From positions 1-48,252 of the forward strand of contig CABSJA010000011.1 of assembly GCA_902477915.1 (NCBI GenBank): a DNA stretch of 48,252 nucleotides. Reading direction: 5' to 3'. The notes beneath the pieces were generated by a model. That model saw only the letters and a list, made by a program, of their open reading frames with translations, was not told the DNA's origin and did no database searches. Every line of letters starts with the position of its first letter. Positions within the stretch are counted from its first letter, which is position 1. Positions 9,101 through 17,954 of the stretch are shown here, piece after piece. This DNA comes from an uncultured Veillonella sp. (lineage in GTDB: Bacteria; Bacillota; Negativicutes; Veillonellales; Veillonellaceae). The position numbers and the translations under genes are program-made.

Positions 9101-9684
9101 AATCTATAGCTCCTGCGGCTGTAGTGTATTCCTATGTGAAGAATCCTAAAATTCCTGCCGATGCGCCTATATCTTATGAAGATGCAGTATCTTTGGCAAA
9201 GGAAAGCGATGCGTGGAAAAATAGTGGGTACTTCTCAGACGATGTTGAGTTGTTGACCCATATCGATAATAAGTTCTTATCCTATGGTCTTAAACAAGGC
9301 CCATATGTGCCAATTGCAACGACGAAAGATCAAACCATTTCTAGGAATGATTTGCGCAAGGTTAAGAATCCAGGTGAATTTGATGTGATGTGCCGCTACA
9401 CCAATCATGTAATGGCTGACATCGGTCGCCATATTGGGGACGGTCAATTCCCAATTCAACCTTACCAGTTAAATAAGAATAGACCTTGTACATACTGTGA
9501 TTACAATACTGTATGCCGTTTTGACTCTAGTCGAAATCGATATAATTATTTGTTTAAACTGTCCGAAGCTGATGCGTTAGAACGGATGAAAGCGGCTCTA
9601 AACGACGGAAACAATAGTAGCGACGGAAACAACAGTAACGATAGAAATAATAGTAACGAAGGAGGTGAAAACCATGGGTGTTAA
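6154..9684 (+). CDS. addB: AddB, ATP-dependent nuclease subunit B
   Basis: A 1176-residue subunit of the AddAB helicase-nuclease, which processes double-strand DNA ends for RecA-dependent repair. Walker A GRAGSGKT is at 8-15. The C-terminal RecB-type nuclease motif VIDYKSG holds Asp945 and Lys947. Four cysteines for the AddB [4Fe-4S] cluster are present: Cys785 (QQCPFKFY) and Cys1112, Cys1115, Cys1121 (CTYCDYNTVC). Start ATG follows GGGAGG. Length is normal for AddB. The last about 27 residues are a low-complexity Asn/Ser/Asp/Gly repeat (DGNNSSDGNNSNDRNN) not expected in the family. It overlaps addA by 11 bp, so the two are translationally coupled. Confidence 0.97.
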   Translation: MNISVYYGRAGSGKTRAVYERIRQVMTDCPGEPIILLVPEPATYRVERELAEFMPEKGFTTVRVVGFGRLGYQVYQSIGSKGAGQSSLSSFGRSMLLRLVMKRKQKELGLLEQATKRPEFSSVLQQLFSEFRAFRVGPHDLERGAESVKNKVLQKKLQELAICMAAYEEEISRHGERDIDPIMEIVEALPQSPLMENSHVFIDGFHWFTPTHYELIYTLFDLAKEAVITIDLPTAPKSLHMARRGEHLFSRPLEIYDTLVARYGSSIKWVGFDGKRGPQIVQELEANYFTSPSKQNSTDATVPLIRGYNREREADAVARRILAYVESSPDARYRDVCIMLRESETYGDTLEKVFARYGIPHFIDRQRPMKNHPLGELLTALFDIVRHSYSRDSMFLLLKTDLMPLSREAVDELENYVLEFGIDHYKWERESWPYLRGFHEGQDEEGHADAPRRARVNKARQTIMDILSPWFDFAAHSEGHTGAEWSEQLYGLLETLQVPQRLYEWAKDAETVGDQESKASHEQMYNAVISFIDEISMVMKDEVLTLDEMMLLLAEGLSDVNYSMIPPSLDHVVITTIERGYSQWWPKVFVMGLNQGVFPQSMGDEGLIKDKERQELAEAGITLAEGALPKAFNENFLLYLAMTRASDSLTLSYASSGEDGTGLEPSLVVKRLESLGYVDKAVDIPLSIEPDTEADYVWRPLQSLSLLSERWGALFSGHEVNPLWWGLYNWARESDTYRPRLGEVSRGIRDNNDVPVITKDLVNGLFLSKGYMSGSVTRLERYQQCPFKFYAQYGLKLEPRRVRSFGAPEIGTFLHANLERLGNYLLDNNKQWRDLSEADQHNLCRTVAEEILQENQGGEETSDAYQKAIEQRVQRTLHVTVDRLVEWSKRSDFDTKYLEQDFGRQGGWDPIRVPLGEDRYLRLIGQIDRIDEYTRDGQTYGMVIDYKSGGAHVTAQDVYYGLKLQLMTYLLALESAYGKTKGESIAPAAVVYSYVKNPKIPADAPISYEDAVSLAKESDAWKNSGYFSDDVELLTHIDNKFLSYGLKQGPYVPIATTKDQTISRNDLRKVKNPGEFDVMCRYTNHVMADIGRHIGDGQFPIQPYQLNKNRPCTYCDYNTVCRFDSSRNRYNYLFKLSEADALERMKAALNDGNNSSDGNNSNDRNNSNEGGENHGC

Positions 9685-12600
9685 ATGGACGCCAGAGCAG
9701 GAGTCTGCCATCATAGCTCCTAAGGACTCGTCCTTAGATAATCAAACCTTACTAGTAGCGGCAGCGGCAGGTTCAGGTAAAACGGCAGTTCTCGTAGAGC
9801 GTATTATTACGCGTCTTAAAGATATGGATAATCCCTTATCCGTACAAGAGCTCATGGTTGTAACCTTTACAAAGGCGGCTGCTCAAGAGATGAGTGCCCG
9901 CATTGGTTTAGCCTTGGCAAAAGCCATGGAGTCTACTGATGACGAGGCTATGCAAGAGCGTCTTGAACGACAGCTCAATCTCTTGCCATCTGCTCATATT
10001 TCTACATTGCACTCCTTCTGCCAATGGGTGATTCGATCCTATTTCTATAAGCTAGATATTAACCCAACGGCTCGCATTGGTAACGAAGCAGAAATGGCCC
10101 TCTTACAACAAGAGGTATTAGCCGATTTATTAACTAAATCCTATGAAGAAGGTCTTTATAATATTTATGAATTGGCGGACTTCTTCAGTGATGATAAATC
10201 TGATGCAGGCTTAACGGCGAAGATTATGTCTTTATATAACTACGCTATGTCTCTCGCCAATCCTGATGGATGGTTACGAAAAGCCTTAGAGCCTTATAAA
10301 GAGACCATCACTGTAAGCCCAAGTGACACGCTGTGGGGCCAATATATGTGGGATAAGCATGTAGCTGTTATCGACCACATTCGTGAGCGTTTAGAGCGGA
10401 TGGAACAAATCTTGCTCGATCCAATGGGGCCTCATAAATGGCAAAATATTTATGATAACCAACTAGCCGCACTAAGCATGCTTTCAAATGCTCAAACTTG
10501 GGACGATATGGGCGAAGTATGTAAGCATGTAGATACCTTTATTAAAGATCAGTTCCGCATGGGACCAAAAGAGGGTCAAGCCTTTGATCCTATATTGGTA
10601 GCAGAGTTTAGATCTTTAGGCGGTCAAAATAGAGATGACCTCAAAGCCATACAAGCTGCTGTATTCACAGTGCCTGAAGCTACCTTGCAAGACCAGTTCA
10701 AAGCTCAATATCCAATCATCGAAGGGCTTGTAGAGCTAACCATTGCGTTCCATCAAGCGTATCGAGATATGAAACAAGAGCAAGGCATCATGGACTTTAG
10801 TGATTTGGAGCATTTATGCTTGGCCCTTCTCGTGGAGCCTGGTACAGAGGATGACCCTCAGCCGTCCGACGTGGCAAAGGAACTGCAAGATACTTTCAAA
10901 GAAATCATGGTCGACGAATACCAAGATACGAACGGCGTGCAAGAGACGATTATCAACTTGATTTCCCGCATTGATAACCGGTTCTACGTAGGGGATGTGA
11001 AGCAAGCCATTTACAGTTTCCGTATGGCAGACAGTTCTCTCTTTATGGAGAAATATAATACGTACGGCGGCACTGATGCGGTGGAGCGCCGCATCGACCT
11101 AGCGAAGAACTTCCGATCTCACGAAAATATCTTGGCCGCAACGAATTTCTTGTTCTATCAAATCATGACAGAAGAGGCGGCAGAGCTTAATTATACTGAG
11201 GCTGAATCCCTCATTCCTGGCCGCATCGTAGAGGATGCGCCAGAAGATTGGGTTGGAGGCGACGTGGAGTTGCAACTCCTCGATGTGAGTAGGGATACCC
11301 TCAGTGCTACTGAAAGCGACGAAGACGAAGGGGATGACCCTGAAAATAACGAGCGGGAGCTCGATTTCATCATCCAAAAGATTAAGGAAATCCACGGGGC
11401 CAAGAAGCAGGTGCAAAATCCAGATGGTACGTTCCGTCAAATCGAGTGGCGAGACTTTGCTATTTTACGCAGATCCTTGGCAGGCTGGGGTACTCGTGCA
11501 GTAGAAGCCATGCGCCAAGCGGGTATTCCTGCGGTGGTAAACGAACGGGATGGCTACTTTGAAGCACAAGAAATACAGCTCTTACTAGCCTTGTTATCCA
11601 TCATAGATAATCCTGAACAAGACTTGCCGATGGCTGCGGTGTTGCACTCCGGTCTTGTGGGGCTTGATGCAAACGAACTAGGGGCTCTGCGCCTATCTGG
11701 TGAGGGCTCTCTGTGGTCTCTCATGCCCGCCTATGCAGAAGCAGCTCAAGATGAGCGCTTATTAGCTTTTATTGGTCATATGGAGCGGTGGCGTACCTTG
11801 TCGCGCCGTCACGGCGTAACCGATTTGCTATGGGATATTTACGAATCCCAAGATTACGTAAATTATGTAGGTGCCATGCCAAATGGTCTTGTGCGTCGTG
11901 CGAATGTGCTCGCCTTATACGACCGAGCTAAGGGCTATGAGGCCTCTGGCTTCCGTGGACTCTTTAGATTCTTACGCTTCGTTGAAAGCTTGCGCGATAG
12001 CAATCAAGATATGCCCCTTGCCAATGTGGTAAGCGAAGCGGACAATGTAGTGCGCCTCATGACCATCCATAAAAGTAAAGGCCTTGAGTTTCCTGTAGTA
12101 TTCTTATCCGGTGTGCAAAAGGGATTCAACATGATGGACCTTCGTTCAGAGCTACTCATCGATAAGAATGCAGGACTGGGTCTTAAGGGGTACTTCCCAG
12201 ATATTCGGGTGTCCTTCCCAACAATGCCGTGGTTCTACGTGAAAGATGTCAAAGAGGCAGCTCTTAAGGCTGAGGAACAACGGATTCTTTATGTAGCCTT
12301 AACACGGGCGAGAGATAAGCTGATTATGACAGGTCATTTTAAAGGCCTTAAAAATGCTAAAGGTAAGTTGAGTACCTTAGGTGAACTGGTAAAAAATGCT
12401 GCCTCCGTAGAAGGCCAACAACTACCTACGGATATTATTACTCAAGCTAATACATACTTAGACTGGCTCATTATGGGCTTTGCTCGTCATTTGGATGGTG
12501 GGAATCCATTGCGTGTAGCTATTGAGTATGAAGGGCCGACCTATTTTGACTTACCAGATAAAAAATGTCGCATCAAGGTCGAAGTCCACGATGGCTCTCT

Positions 12601-13588
12601 CTATGGTGATCTCGATTACAAGGCGGATATTGACGAAACGACTATCAATAAGGTGCGTGAGTTGAAAGCAGTTAATGCTGTAGAATTGCCACAGGAAATC
12701 GAAGACCGTTTTAACTATACCTATCCGTACAGCGACGCTACGCGGCGCACGGCTAAGATTTCCGTCAGTGAATTGAAACGACGATTCCAAGAACGGGAAC
12801 TTGAAGCAGGCACTATTGATACCCTAAACGAACCGATTGTAACGGTAGATACAGGGGTTAAACGAGCCGTTTCAGATGCAATCTTAGGTCAAGCTATTAA
12901 GCTAGATGTTTGTAATGTTGATAGTGATGCTACAAGTAATGCTGATAGCAATGCTACAAGTAAAGCTAATAGTGATGTTACAAGTAATACTGCTGTACCA
13001 ACTCTTATAGTTTCCACTGATGATTTAGCGAATTCTGTATTTGGTCGTAAGCCGCAAGCACTGCAGTCCGAAGAGGATGTGTTGACAGGGGCTCAATGGG
13101 GGACCTTGATGCATGAGGCCATGCAATGGCTACCTCTTGCGCAGTATACCCAATCTTCTTTAACAAAAGAGCTTGATGCACTTGTAACGAAAGGGACTTT
13201 CACAGAGGAAGAACGAAATTTATTGAGCGATACAAGTCTATATAAATTCTTTAGTTCTGACCTTGGGAAGCGTCTTATCAACGCAACGCGCATCGAACGT
13301 GAATTGCCGTTTAGTATGCTTTTTGAAGGAAAACGTGTATACGACACCTTAGAGGATGGGGAGAATCTATTCCTCCAAGGTATTATCGATACGGCCTTTG
13401 AAGAGGACGGTGAATGGGTTCTCGTAGATTACAAGACAGACCGCGTCAAATCTGGAGAAGACCTCATCAAGCGCTATAAAATACAAATGGATCTCTACAA
13501 AGAGGCATTACAACGATTGACAGGGATGCCAGTGAAAGCATGTTATATCTATAGCTTCCGCTTGCACGATGCTATCATAATAGACTAG
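9674..13588 (+). CDS. addA: AddA, ATP-dependent helicase/nuclease subunit A
   Basis: A 1304-residue UvrD/Rep-type helicase with a C-terminal nuclease, partner of AddB. Visible motifs are Walker A AGSGKT (about 32-37), motif II IMVDEYQDTN (about 410), MTIHKSKGLEFPVV (about 796), the helicase motif YVALTRARDK, and nuclease motifs GTLMHEAMQW and VLVDYKTDR (about 1250). ATG 9674 is chosen because GGAGG at 9661-9665 is correctly spaced; the in-frame GTG at 9665 overlaps that site. The ribosome binding site lies inside the addB tail repeat. Between helicase and nuclease is an unusual linker of three 8-residue repeats (12917-12988). A terminator follows, ending the operon. Confidence 0.97.
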   Translation: MGVKWTPEQESAIIAPKDSSLDNQTLLVAAAAGSGKTAVLVERIITRLKDMDNPLSVQELMVVTFTKAAAQEMSARIGLALAKAMESTDDEAMQERLERQLNLLPSAHISTLHSFCQWVIRSYFYKLDINPTARIGNEAEMALLQQEVLADLLTKSYEEGLYNIYELADFFSDDKSDAGLTAKIMSLYNYAMSLANPDGWLRKALEPYKETITVSPSDTLWGQYMWDKHVAVIDHIRERLERMEQILLDPMGPHKWQNIYDNQLAALSMLSNAQTWDDMGEVCKHVDTFIKDQFRMGPKEGQAFDPILVAEFRSLGGQNRDDLKAIQAAVFTVPEATLQDQFKAQYPIIEGLVELTIAFHQAYRDMKQEQGIMDFSDLEHLCLALLVEPGTEDDPQPSDVAKELQDTFKEIMVDEYQDTNGVQETIINLISRIDNRFYVGDVKQAIYSFRMADSSLFMEKYNTYGGTDAVERRIDLAKNFRSHENILAATNFLFYQIMTEEAAELNYTEAESLIPGRIVEDAPEDWVGGDVELQLLDVSRDTLSATESDEDEGDDPENNERELDFIIQKIKEIHGAKKQVQNPDGTFRQIEWRDFAILRRSLAGWGTRAVEAMRQAGIPAVVNERDGYFEAQEIQLLLALLSIIDNPEQDLPMAAVLHSGLVGLDANELGALRLSGEGSLWSLMPAYAEAAQDERLLAFIGHMERWRTLSRRHGVTDLLWDIYESQDYVNYVGAMPNGLVRRANVLALYDRAKGYEASGFRGLFRFLRFVESLRDSNQDMPLANVVSEADNVVRLMTIHKSKGLEFPVVFLSGVQKGFNMMDLRSELLIDKNAGLGLKGYFPDIRVSFPTMPWFYVKDVKEAALKAEEQRILYVALTRARDKLIMTGHFKGLKNAKGKLSTLGELVKNAASVEGQQLPTDIITQANTYLDWLIMGFARHLDGGNPLRVAIEYEGPTYFDLPDKKCRIKVEVHDGSLYGDLDYKADIDETTINKVRELKAVNAVELPQEIEDRFNYTYPYSDATRRTAKISVSELKRRFQERELEAGTIDTLNEPIVTVDTGVKRAVSDAILGQAIKLDVCNVDSDATSNADSNATSKANSDVTSNTAVPTLIVSTDDLANSVFGRKPQALQSEEDVLTGAQWGTLMHEAMQWLPLAQYTQSSLTKELDALVTKGTFTEEERNLLSDTSLYKFFSSDLGKRLINATRIERELPFSMLFEGKRVYDTLEDGENLFLQGIIDTAFEEDGEWVLVDYKTDRVKSGEDLIKRYKIQMDLYKEALQRLTGMPVKACYIYSFRLHDAIIID
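12917..12988 (+). repeat. Three 24-bp tandem repeats inside addA
   Basis: Units at 12917-12940, 12941-12964 and 12965-12988 encode VDSDATSN, ADSNATSK and ANSDVTSN. They form a flexible Ser/Asp/Asn linker between the helicase and nuclease domains. Copies differ at several positions, so the expansion is not recent. Unit length is a multiple of three, so copy-number change would keep the frame. Confidence 0.85.
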
Positions 13589-13674
13589 CCTTTGATAAGC
13601 CTATGATTAACTTAGTGCTATGTATGAGAAATATGCAGGGACTAGGTAGGTATTTCTTATAAGGTAATGAACAT

Positions 13675-13708
13675 AAAAAAGCTCTCTATCCTTGGATAGA
13701 GAGCTTTT
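13675..13708. terminator. Bidirectional terminator
   Basis: AAAAAAGCTCTCTATC pairs with GATAGAGAGCTTTT. It ends addBA and, on the other strand, the convergent lipid kinase gene. Confidence 0.9.
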
Positions 13709-13758
13709 GTGTTATGGATTGTTATATAGTTTTGTCTTGTAGATTTCTCTACAATTTA

Positions 13759-14700
13759 TTAAATATGTGGTAGTCTAGGCAAATTCAAAGCCTTTTTCTT
13801 TTTGTGTTTTGCTGGGGCAAATACTTTTAGAACCCGTGGCAATACTTCGATATCTACCGGCATGGATGGACCTTGGTCGCCGTCCATATTAGTAGGTAGA
13901 TCACCGATATTAGATAATAACTCAATATGAGCCTTTTTCACAGTTAGTGTTGTTGTATAACGGGAGTTGTAGATGGCACCACTAATGATAAGTGGCAATA
14001 CGCTTAGAATATCAAGGATGAAGTATTCCTTGAATATTATGATACGCATATAACCATCATCTACAGATGCTTCTGGCATGAAGCGTTCAAAGCTAGACAC
14101 TACATTGGTGAGCAATGCAAGAACGAGTGGGGATTTACAGATAAAATCGTCATTCTCTGTTTTGATGCGGTATGTGTAATCCTTTGTTGTAAATAAGGCT
14201 TGTCCTGCGCGTAAGAAGTAGGCTAGAGGGCCCAAGATGCTCTTTTCCTTTGGGGTAACCTCTTCGATTACCTTTGGAATAACACCGGCTGCGATATTAT
14301 TGCAGAAATATTTGTCGTTACAACGACCGATATCAATGGTACGTGTTTGGTTGATATCAATACGTTTGATTGCCTGCGTTGGATTCTGATGGATACCAAG
14401 GGCACGAGACATATCGTTTACAGTACCAACAGGAATGAAACCAAAGGTAGATTTGAATCCCCCTTGGGCAATACCGTTTACAGTTTCGTTTACGGTGCCG
14501 TCACCGCCCATGCAGAACACAGCATCGAATCCGCGTTCGCAAGCATCCTTTGCGAAACGTGTAGCATCGCCTTCACCAGTGGTGAATTTGACCTCGATTG
14601 TTTCAAACAAGGTGCTCAATTTCCATTGTAAATCGAGGGCATAGCGACGTGCCGCACCGCCACCTGATACAGGATTTATGATAACTAAACAACGGCTCAT
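13759..14700 (-). CDS. Diacylglycerol/lipid kinase family protein
   Basis: A 313-residue member of the DAGK catalytic family (YegS/DgkB/BmrU type), which phosphorylates a lipid such as diacylglycerol with ATP at the inner membrane face. The N-terminus has INPVSGGG, then the nucleotide-binding GGDGTVNE (65-72) and GTVNDMSRALG (about 92-102). The C-terminal half carries the second beta-rich domain ending in a basic tail (KHKKKKALN) that may bind membrane. The length is typical. It is transcribed leftward as a single gene with a strong terminator. The true lipid is not known. Confidence 0.9.
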   Translation of the reverse strand: MSRCLVIINPVSGGGAARRYALDLQWKLSTLFETIEVKFTTGEGDATRFAKDACERGFDAVFCMGGDGTVNETVNGIAQGGFKSTFGFIPVGTVNDMSRALGIHQNPTQAIKRIDINQTRTIDIGRCNDKYFCNNIAAGVIPKVIEEVTPKEKSILGPLAYFLRAGQALFTTKDYTYRIKTENDDFICKSPLVLALLTNVVSSFERFMPEASVDDGYMRIIIFKEYFILDILSVLPLIISGAIYNSRYTTTLTVKKAHIELLSNIGDLPTNMDGDQGPSMPVDIEVLPRVLKVFAPAKHKKKKALNLPRLPHI

Positions 14701-14916
14701 GGTACAACTTCCTTACTTTCAAAAATGAGATATAGCTATTATCTATCGTTAAATTGACAGTCTTAGATGTGAGCTCTATAATTATACTATATGTACTAAA
14801 TCACATATAACATATTTATTCAAAATACAAAATATATCGTACAATATATTATACTCATTTTAGCCGTTCTTTGAAAGTACGAATGAGTTGAGGGGATATA
14901 AGATTAGGGGATATTA

Positions 14917-15624
14917 ATGGGACGACAAGATTCTAAAGATAAATACAAATTGTCCGCTGTGGACTCCATTGAAAGATTACCACTTAGTGAACAAGTTTAT
15001 TTAACATTAAAAACAGCTATCTTAACAGGCGAATTGATGCCACAAGAAAAGCTTAACGAAGTAAAAATTGCAGAACAATTGCAAGTGAGTGCTACACCTG
15101 TGCGTGAAGCATTCCGCAAATTGGCGAAGGATAATCTCGTAGTGATTGTTCCTTGGAAGGGCGTTACTGTAAAGTCCGATACTCCAGAGGAAATCGTTGC
15201 GTTGTATCAAGTGCGTGAAGTAATGGAAGGCCTTGGTGCAAGACTTTGTGCACGTCATGCTACAGACGAACAAATTAAAGAATTACGTGAGATTTGTAAA
15301 GAAATGCATGAAATTGAAGATGCTACAGAACGTGTTGAAGTAAACAGTCGATTCCATACAATGATCGCTCATTACTCTGGTAATGAACGCGTTGTAGAAT
15401 ACCTTGCGAGCTTCCGTGAACGCGTTAATCGCGATATGTACATCAGCTCCTTCAATGCAGTGCGTACACATGATTGCGACGATGAACATGATCATATCGT
15501 AGATGCTATTGAGCGTCATGATGAAGTGGCAGCAGAAAATGCTATGCGTCAGCACATTAATAATGCATTTATCTTCAAAAAAGCAAATGCTGAGGTACAA
15601 CATAAAAAACTTAATGAAGTATAA
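14917..15624 (+). CDS. GntR-family transcriptional regulator, FCD domain
   Basis: A 235-residue repressor of the FadR subfamily. The winged helix (about 20-90) contains LSEQVYLTLKTAILTGEL and the recognition segment QVSATPVREAFRKL. The all-helical FCD ligand domain (about 95-220) contains the expected metal-binding pattern, with Asp/His residues in HTMIAHYSGN and DEHDHIVDAI. Members usually sense small organic acids. No obvious target operon is adjacent: it is flanked by a divergent lipid kinase and a convergent XRE regulator. The target is therefore unknown. The GGGG-containing ribosome binding site is weak. Confidence 0.9.
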   Translation: MGRQDSKDKYKLSAVDSIERLPLSEQVYLTLKTAILTGELMPQEKLNEVKIAEQLQVSATPVREAFRKLAKDNLVVIVPWKGVTVKSDTPEEIVALYQVREVMEGLGARLCARHATDEQIKELREICKEMHEIEDATERVEVNSRFHTMIAHYSGNERVVEYLASFRERVNRDMYISSFNAVRTHDCDDEHDHIVDAIERHDEVAAENAMRQHINNAFIFKKANAEVQHKKLNEV

Positions 15625-15648
15625 TGCCTTTAATTGGGCATACTATAT

Positions 15649-15678
15649 GAAAGGCTCCGCCGTTGGCGGGGCTTTTTC
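15649..15678. terminator. Terminator between convergent regulators
   Basis: GGCTCCGCC GTT GGCGGGGCTTTTT; strong GC stem with T-run on the + strand, weaker on the other. Confidence 0.8.
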
Positions 15679-15709
15679 TGTAGGATCGATTTTAGAGTAT
15701 TTGATTAAT

Positions 15710-16099
15710 TTAACTTAGCTTTGGCTCGGCCTTAGATGGCGTACTGTTCCTCGTATGATTTAGAAACTCTAATCGTTTGTAGTGTGATGAAAGATGCGCA
15801 TTACAGCTTTTATAATCTACGATGCGCAGCCTTACGAGTTGCGCTACGTCAATTTGGAATGCTTCAGCGATTTTAAATAGAATCTCTAAGGACATGCCAG
15901 ATATGCCTGTACCACATTCTAGCTTGCTTAAATAACTGCGGCTAATGCCCACGTGGTGTGCTAGCTCATATTGAGACATGTTTAGAGATATGCGAATATG
16001 GGCAATTTTATGGCCTAAACAAACATACTGATGCTGTAAGACCGGATCTTCATAGGTGTTGATTCGTAGCTCAGTTAGAGGTGTCGATGCAGATTTCAT
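15710..16099 (-). CDS. XRE-family HTH regulator
   Basis: A 129-residue DNA-binding protein. The Cro/CI helix-turn-helix is at about 26-82: IAHIRISLNMSQYELAHHVG then ISRSYLSKLECG and LEILFKIAEAFQID, all standard positions of the HTH_3 fold. There is no sensor domain, only a short C-terminal basic tail. The ribosome binding site is GGAAGGAA. It is divergent from the fluoride channel gene, so it might control that gene or itself; nothing more is visible. A stand-alone regulator rather than a phage repressor, as no phage genes are near. Confidence 0.88.
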   Translation of the reverse strand: MKSASTPLTELRINTYEDPVLQHQYVCLGHKIAHIRISLNMSQYELAHHVGISRSYLSKLECGTGISGMSLEILFKIAEAFQIDVAQLVRLRIVDYKSCNAHLSSHYKRLEFLNHTRNSTPSKAEPKLS

Positions 16100-16251
16100 A
16101 GGGATTCCTTCCTTTTCCCTGCTCTCTAAATATAGTATACTGAGACTATTGGTGATTGACTAATATAGAAAACTAGATAATTATCGGTTATTTCAGATAA
16201 TTACACGTATTGTGAAAATCGTAGGATAGTACTGTAAGTAGTGGAGGCAAT

Positions 16252-16632
16252 ATGGAAAAATACATTGCAGTTGCCCTCGGTGGAGCCGTTGGAGCGTTAT
16301 GTCGTATGGCTCTTGGTGAATGGGTTATGACAAAGGTGAGTTCCTTTCCGTATGGAACGGTCGTAGTAAACCTCATCGGTTGCCTCATTATTGGCCTTGT
16401 ATTAGGTCTATACATGCAAAAGCCAGATTTGCCGCAGTGGGCTAGATTTTTCCTCGTTGTAGGTGGGCTAGGTGCATTTACAACCTTCTCTACCTTTGCT
16501 TTTGAAATGCTACAACTAATGATGTCTGAGTCCTATGTACAAGCTTTATTCTATGGCTTTGTACAAGTTGTAGGTGGCTTAATCCTTTGCTGGATTGGGA
16601 TACTACTTGCGCGCATTCTCTGTGCAATTTAA
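16252..16632 (+). CDS. crcB: Fluoride channel Fluc/CrcB
   Basis: A 126-residue four-helix membrane protein that exports fluoride as an antiparallel dimer. It shows the family signatures GGAVGALCRM near the N-terminus, VNLIGCLIIG with the conserved Asn, and GGLGAFTTFSTFAFE. Many genomes carry two crcB copies in tandem; here there is one, so it is a homodimer or its partner is elsewhere. The ATG has GGAGG upstream. I looked for a fluoride riboswitch in the 150 bp leader and did not find one. Confidence 0.95.
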   Translation: MEKYIAVALGGAVGALCRMALGEWVMTKVSSFPYGTVVVNLIGCLIIGLVLGLYMQKPDLPQWARFFLVVGGLGAFTTFSTFAFEMLQLMMSESYVQALFYGFVQVVGGLILCWIGILLARILCAI

Positions 16633-16780
16633 GGTGATTTGCGTTACAGCATATATAAAGCCATTTTTATATGATTAATACATAAGACTATTTAGGTCTT
16701 ATTCGTAAGATATTTATATACTAATTTGCAAGATATTCAGAATAGGATTAGATACATTTTGTTGTTATAACATACATTGT

Positions 16781-16880
16781 ATAGAATTCATGATTTAACA
16801 TTTGAGCAGAATTTAGAATTTAATATTCGAATAGAATTTAGACTTCAATATATGACATAGAATTTTGAATTAAAGGGGAA
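16781..16880 (+). repeat. Four ~25-bp imperfect direct repeats
   Basis: The core AGAATT(T/C) recurs at 16783, 16808, 16833 and 16859, spaced 25, 25 and 26 bp. The surrounding bases are partly conserved (ATAGAATTTAGA). The array ends just before the ribosome binding site of the next gene, within a 252-bp AT-rich gap with no other feature. Confidence 0.6.
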
Positions 16881-16884
16881 AGAA

Positions 16885-17865
16885 ATGAAATCCATTAGAA
16901 CACAAGATGCTGTAGGGCATGCGTTAATACATGATTTAGTACGTATCGTCATCGGTGAGGTGAAAGATACGCCGTTCCGCCGTGGCCATGTGATTACGGA
17001 AGAGGATATTCCAAAATTATTAGACCTTGGTAAAGAGCATATCTTTGTAATGGAACCTGAAGATGAAGGGTTCTTGCACGAAGAGGATGTGGCACGCGCC
17101 TTGTACAATATGGCAGGTGGCGAAAATATGCATGACGGACCTATGGCGCAAGGCAAAATCGAAGCCATTGCAGACGTAGACGGCCTCTTTAAAGTTGATG
17201 TAGATCGCTTACATGCTATTAATAGCATTGGCGAGCTTACCATCGTAACAAGATTTAATAATACACCTGTGAAAGCAGGCGATAAATTAGCAGGCATGCG
17301 TTGTATTCCATTGTTATTAGAGGAACAACAAGTAGAGGATGCGAAGAAAATCGCTAATGGTCATCCTTTACTCAATGTAAAACCATTCGTACGCAAAACA
17401 ATGGGTATCGTTACTACAGGTTCCGAAGTATTTGAAGGCCGCATTAAAGATGCTTTCACCCCAATCATTGAAGAACGTTGTGTTGAATTCGGTGTAAAAA
17501 AAGTAGCTCATGAAATCGTAACAGATAATACAGACGATATCGTGGCGGCTATCGACAAGGTAAAACAAGCTGGCGCTGATATTATTTTCTGTACTGGTGG
17601 CATGAGCGTTGACCCAGACGATTTAACACCAGGAGCCATTAAACGTTATGCAGATTGCGTAGTGACTTATGGTTTGCCTGTATTGCCAGGTTCCATGGTT
17701 TGTATCGCATATTGCGCAGATGGTACGCCAATCCTCGGCGTTCCAGGCGGTGTATTATTCAGCAAACCGACTGCCTTTGACGAAATCTTGCCACGCCTTG
17801 TCGCAGACGATGAAATCACAAAAGAGGATTGTATTCGCATGGGCCATGGTGGTTTCTTGGGATAA
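16885..17865 (+). CDS. Molybdopterin-binding domain protein (MoeA/MogA-like)
   Basis: A 326-residue protein whose second half is the MPT-binding fold: MGIVTTGSEVFEGRIKD, TDNTDDIVAAIDKVKQAGAD, IIFCTGGMSVDPDDLTPGAI, and a late GVPGGVLFSKPTAFD. The first about 160 residues form a separate region with an RRGHVITEEDI segment resembling MoeA domain I. The protein is shorter than MoeA (about 400), and the arrangement matches Firmicute molybdopterin-binding proteins of unclear substrate. No other molybdenum-cofactor genes are adjacent. The ribosome binding site is AGGGGAAAG. A role in Moco insertion is plausible but not shown. Confidence 0.85.
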   Translation: MKSIRTQDAVGHALIHDLVRIVIGEVKDTPFRRGHVITEEDIPKLLDLGKEHIFVMEPEDEGFLHEEDVARALYNMAGGENMHDGPMAQGKIEAIADVDGLFKVDVDRLHAINSIGELTIVTRFNNTPVKAGDKLAGMRCIPLLLEEQQVEDAKKIANGHPLLNVKPFVRKTMGIVTTGSEVFEGRIKDAFTPIIEERCVEFGVKKVAHEIVTDNTDDIVAAIDKVKQAGADIIFCTGGMSVDPDDLTPGAIKRYADCVVTYGLPVLPGSMVCIAYCADGTPILGVPGGVLFSKPTAFDEILPRLVADDEITKEDCIRMGHGGFLG

Positions 17866-17906
17866 TCCCTTTATGGAATATCTAAAAACTGTATAAATCT
17901 ATACAA

Positions 17907-17933
17907 AAAGCGGGTAGATATCTACCCGCTTAA
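17907..17933. terminator. Bidirectional terminator
   Basis: AAGCGGGTAGATATCTACCC is part of a perfect palindrome with A- and T-rich flanks between convergent genes. Confidence 0.85.
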
Positions 17934-17954
17934 TTTGTTCGTGCCATTATAGTA

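Noticed and set aside
11099..11440. Minus-strand frames within addA
   Set aside because: No ribosome binding sites, and the opposite frame is the conserved AddA helicase.
16100..16251. Fluoride riboswitch upstream of crcB
   Set aside because: I searched the leader for the crcB-motif pseudoknot strings and saw none; the region is plain AT-rich sequence.
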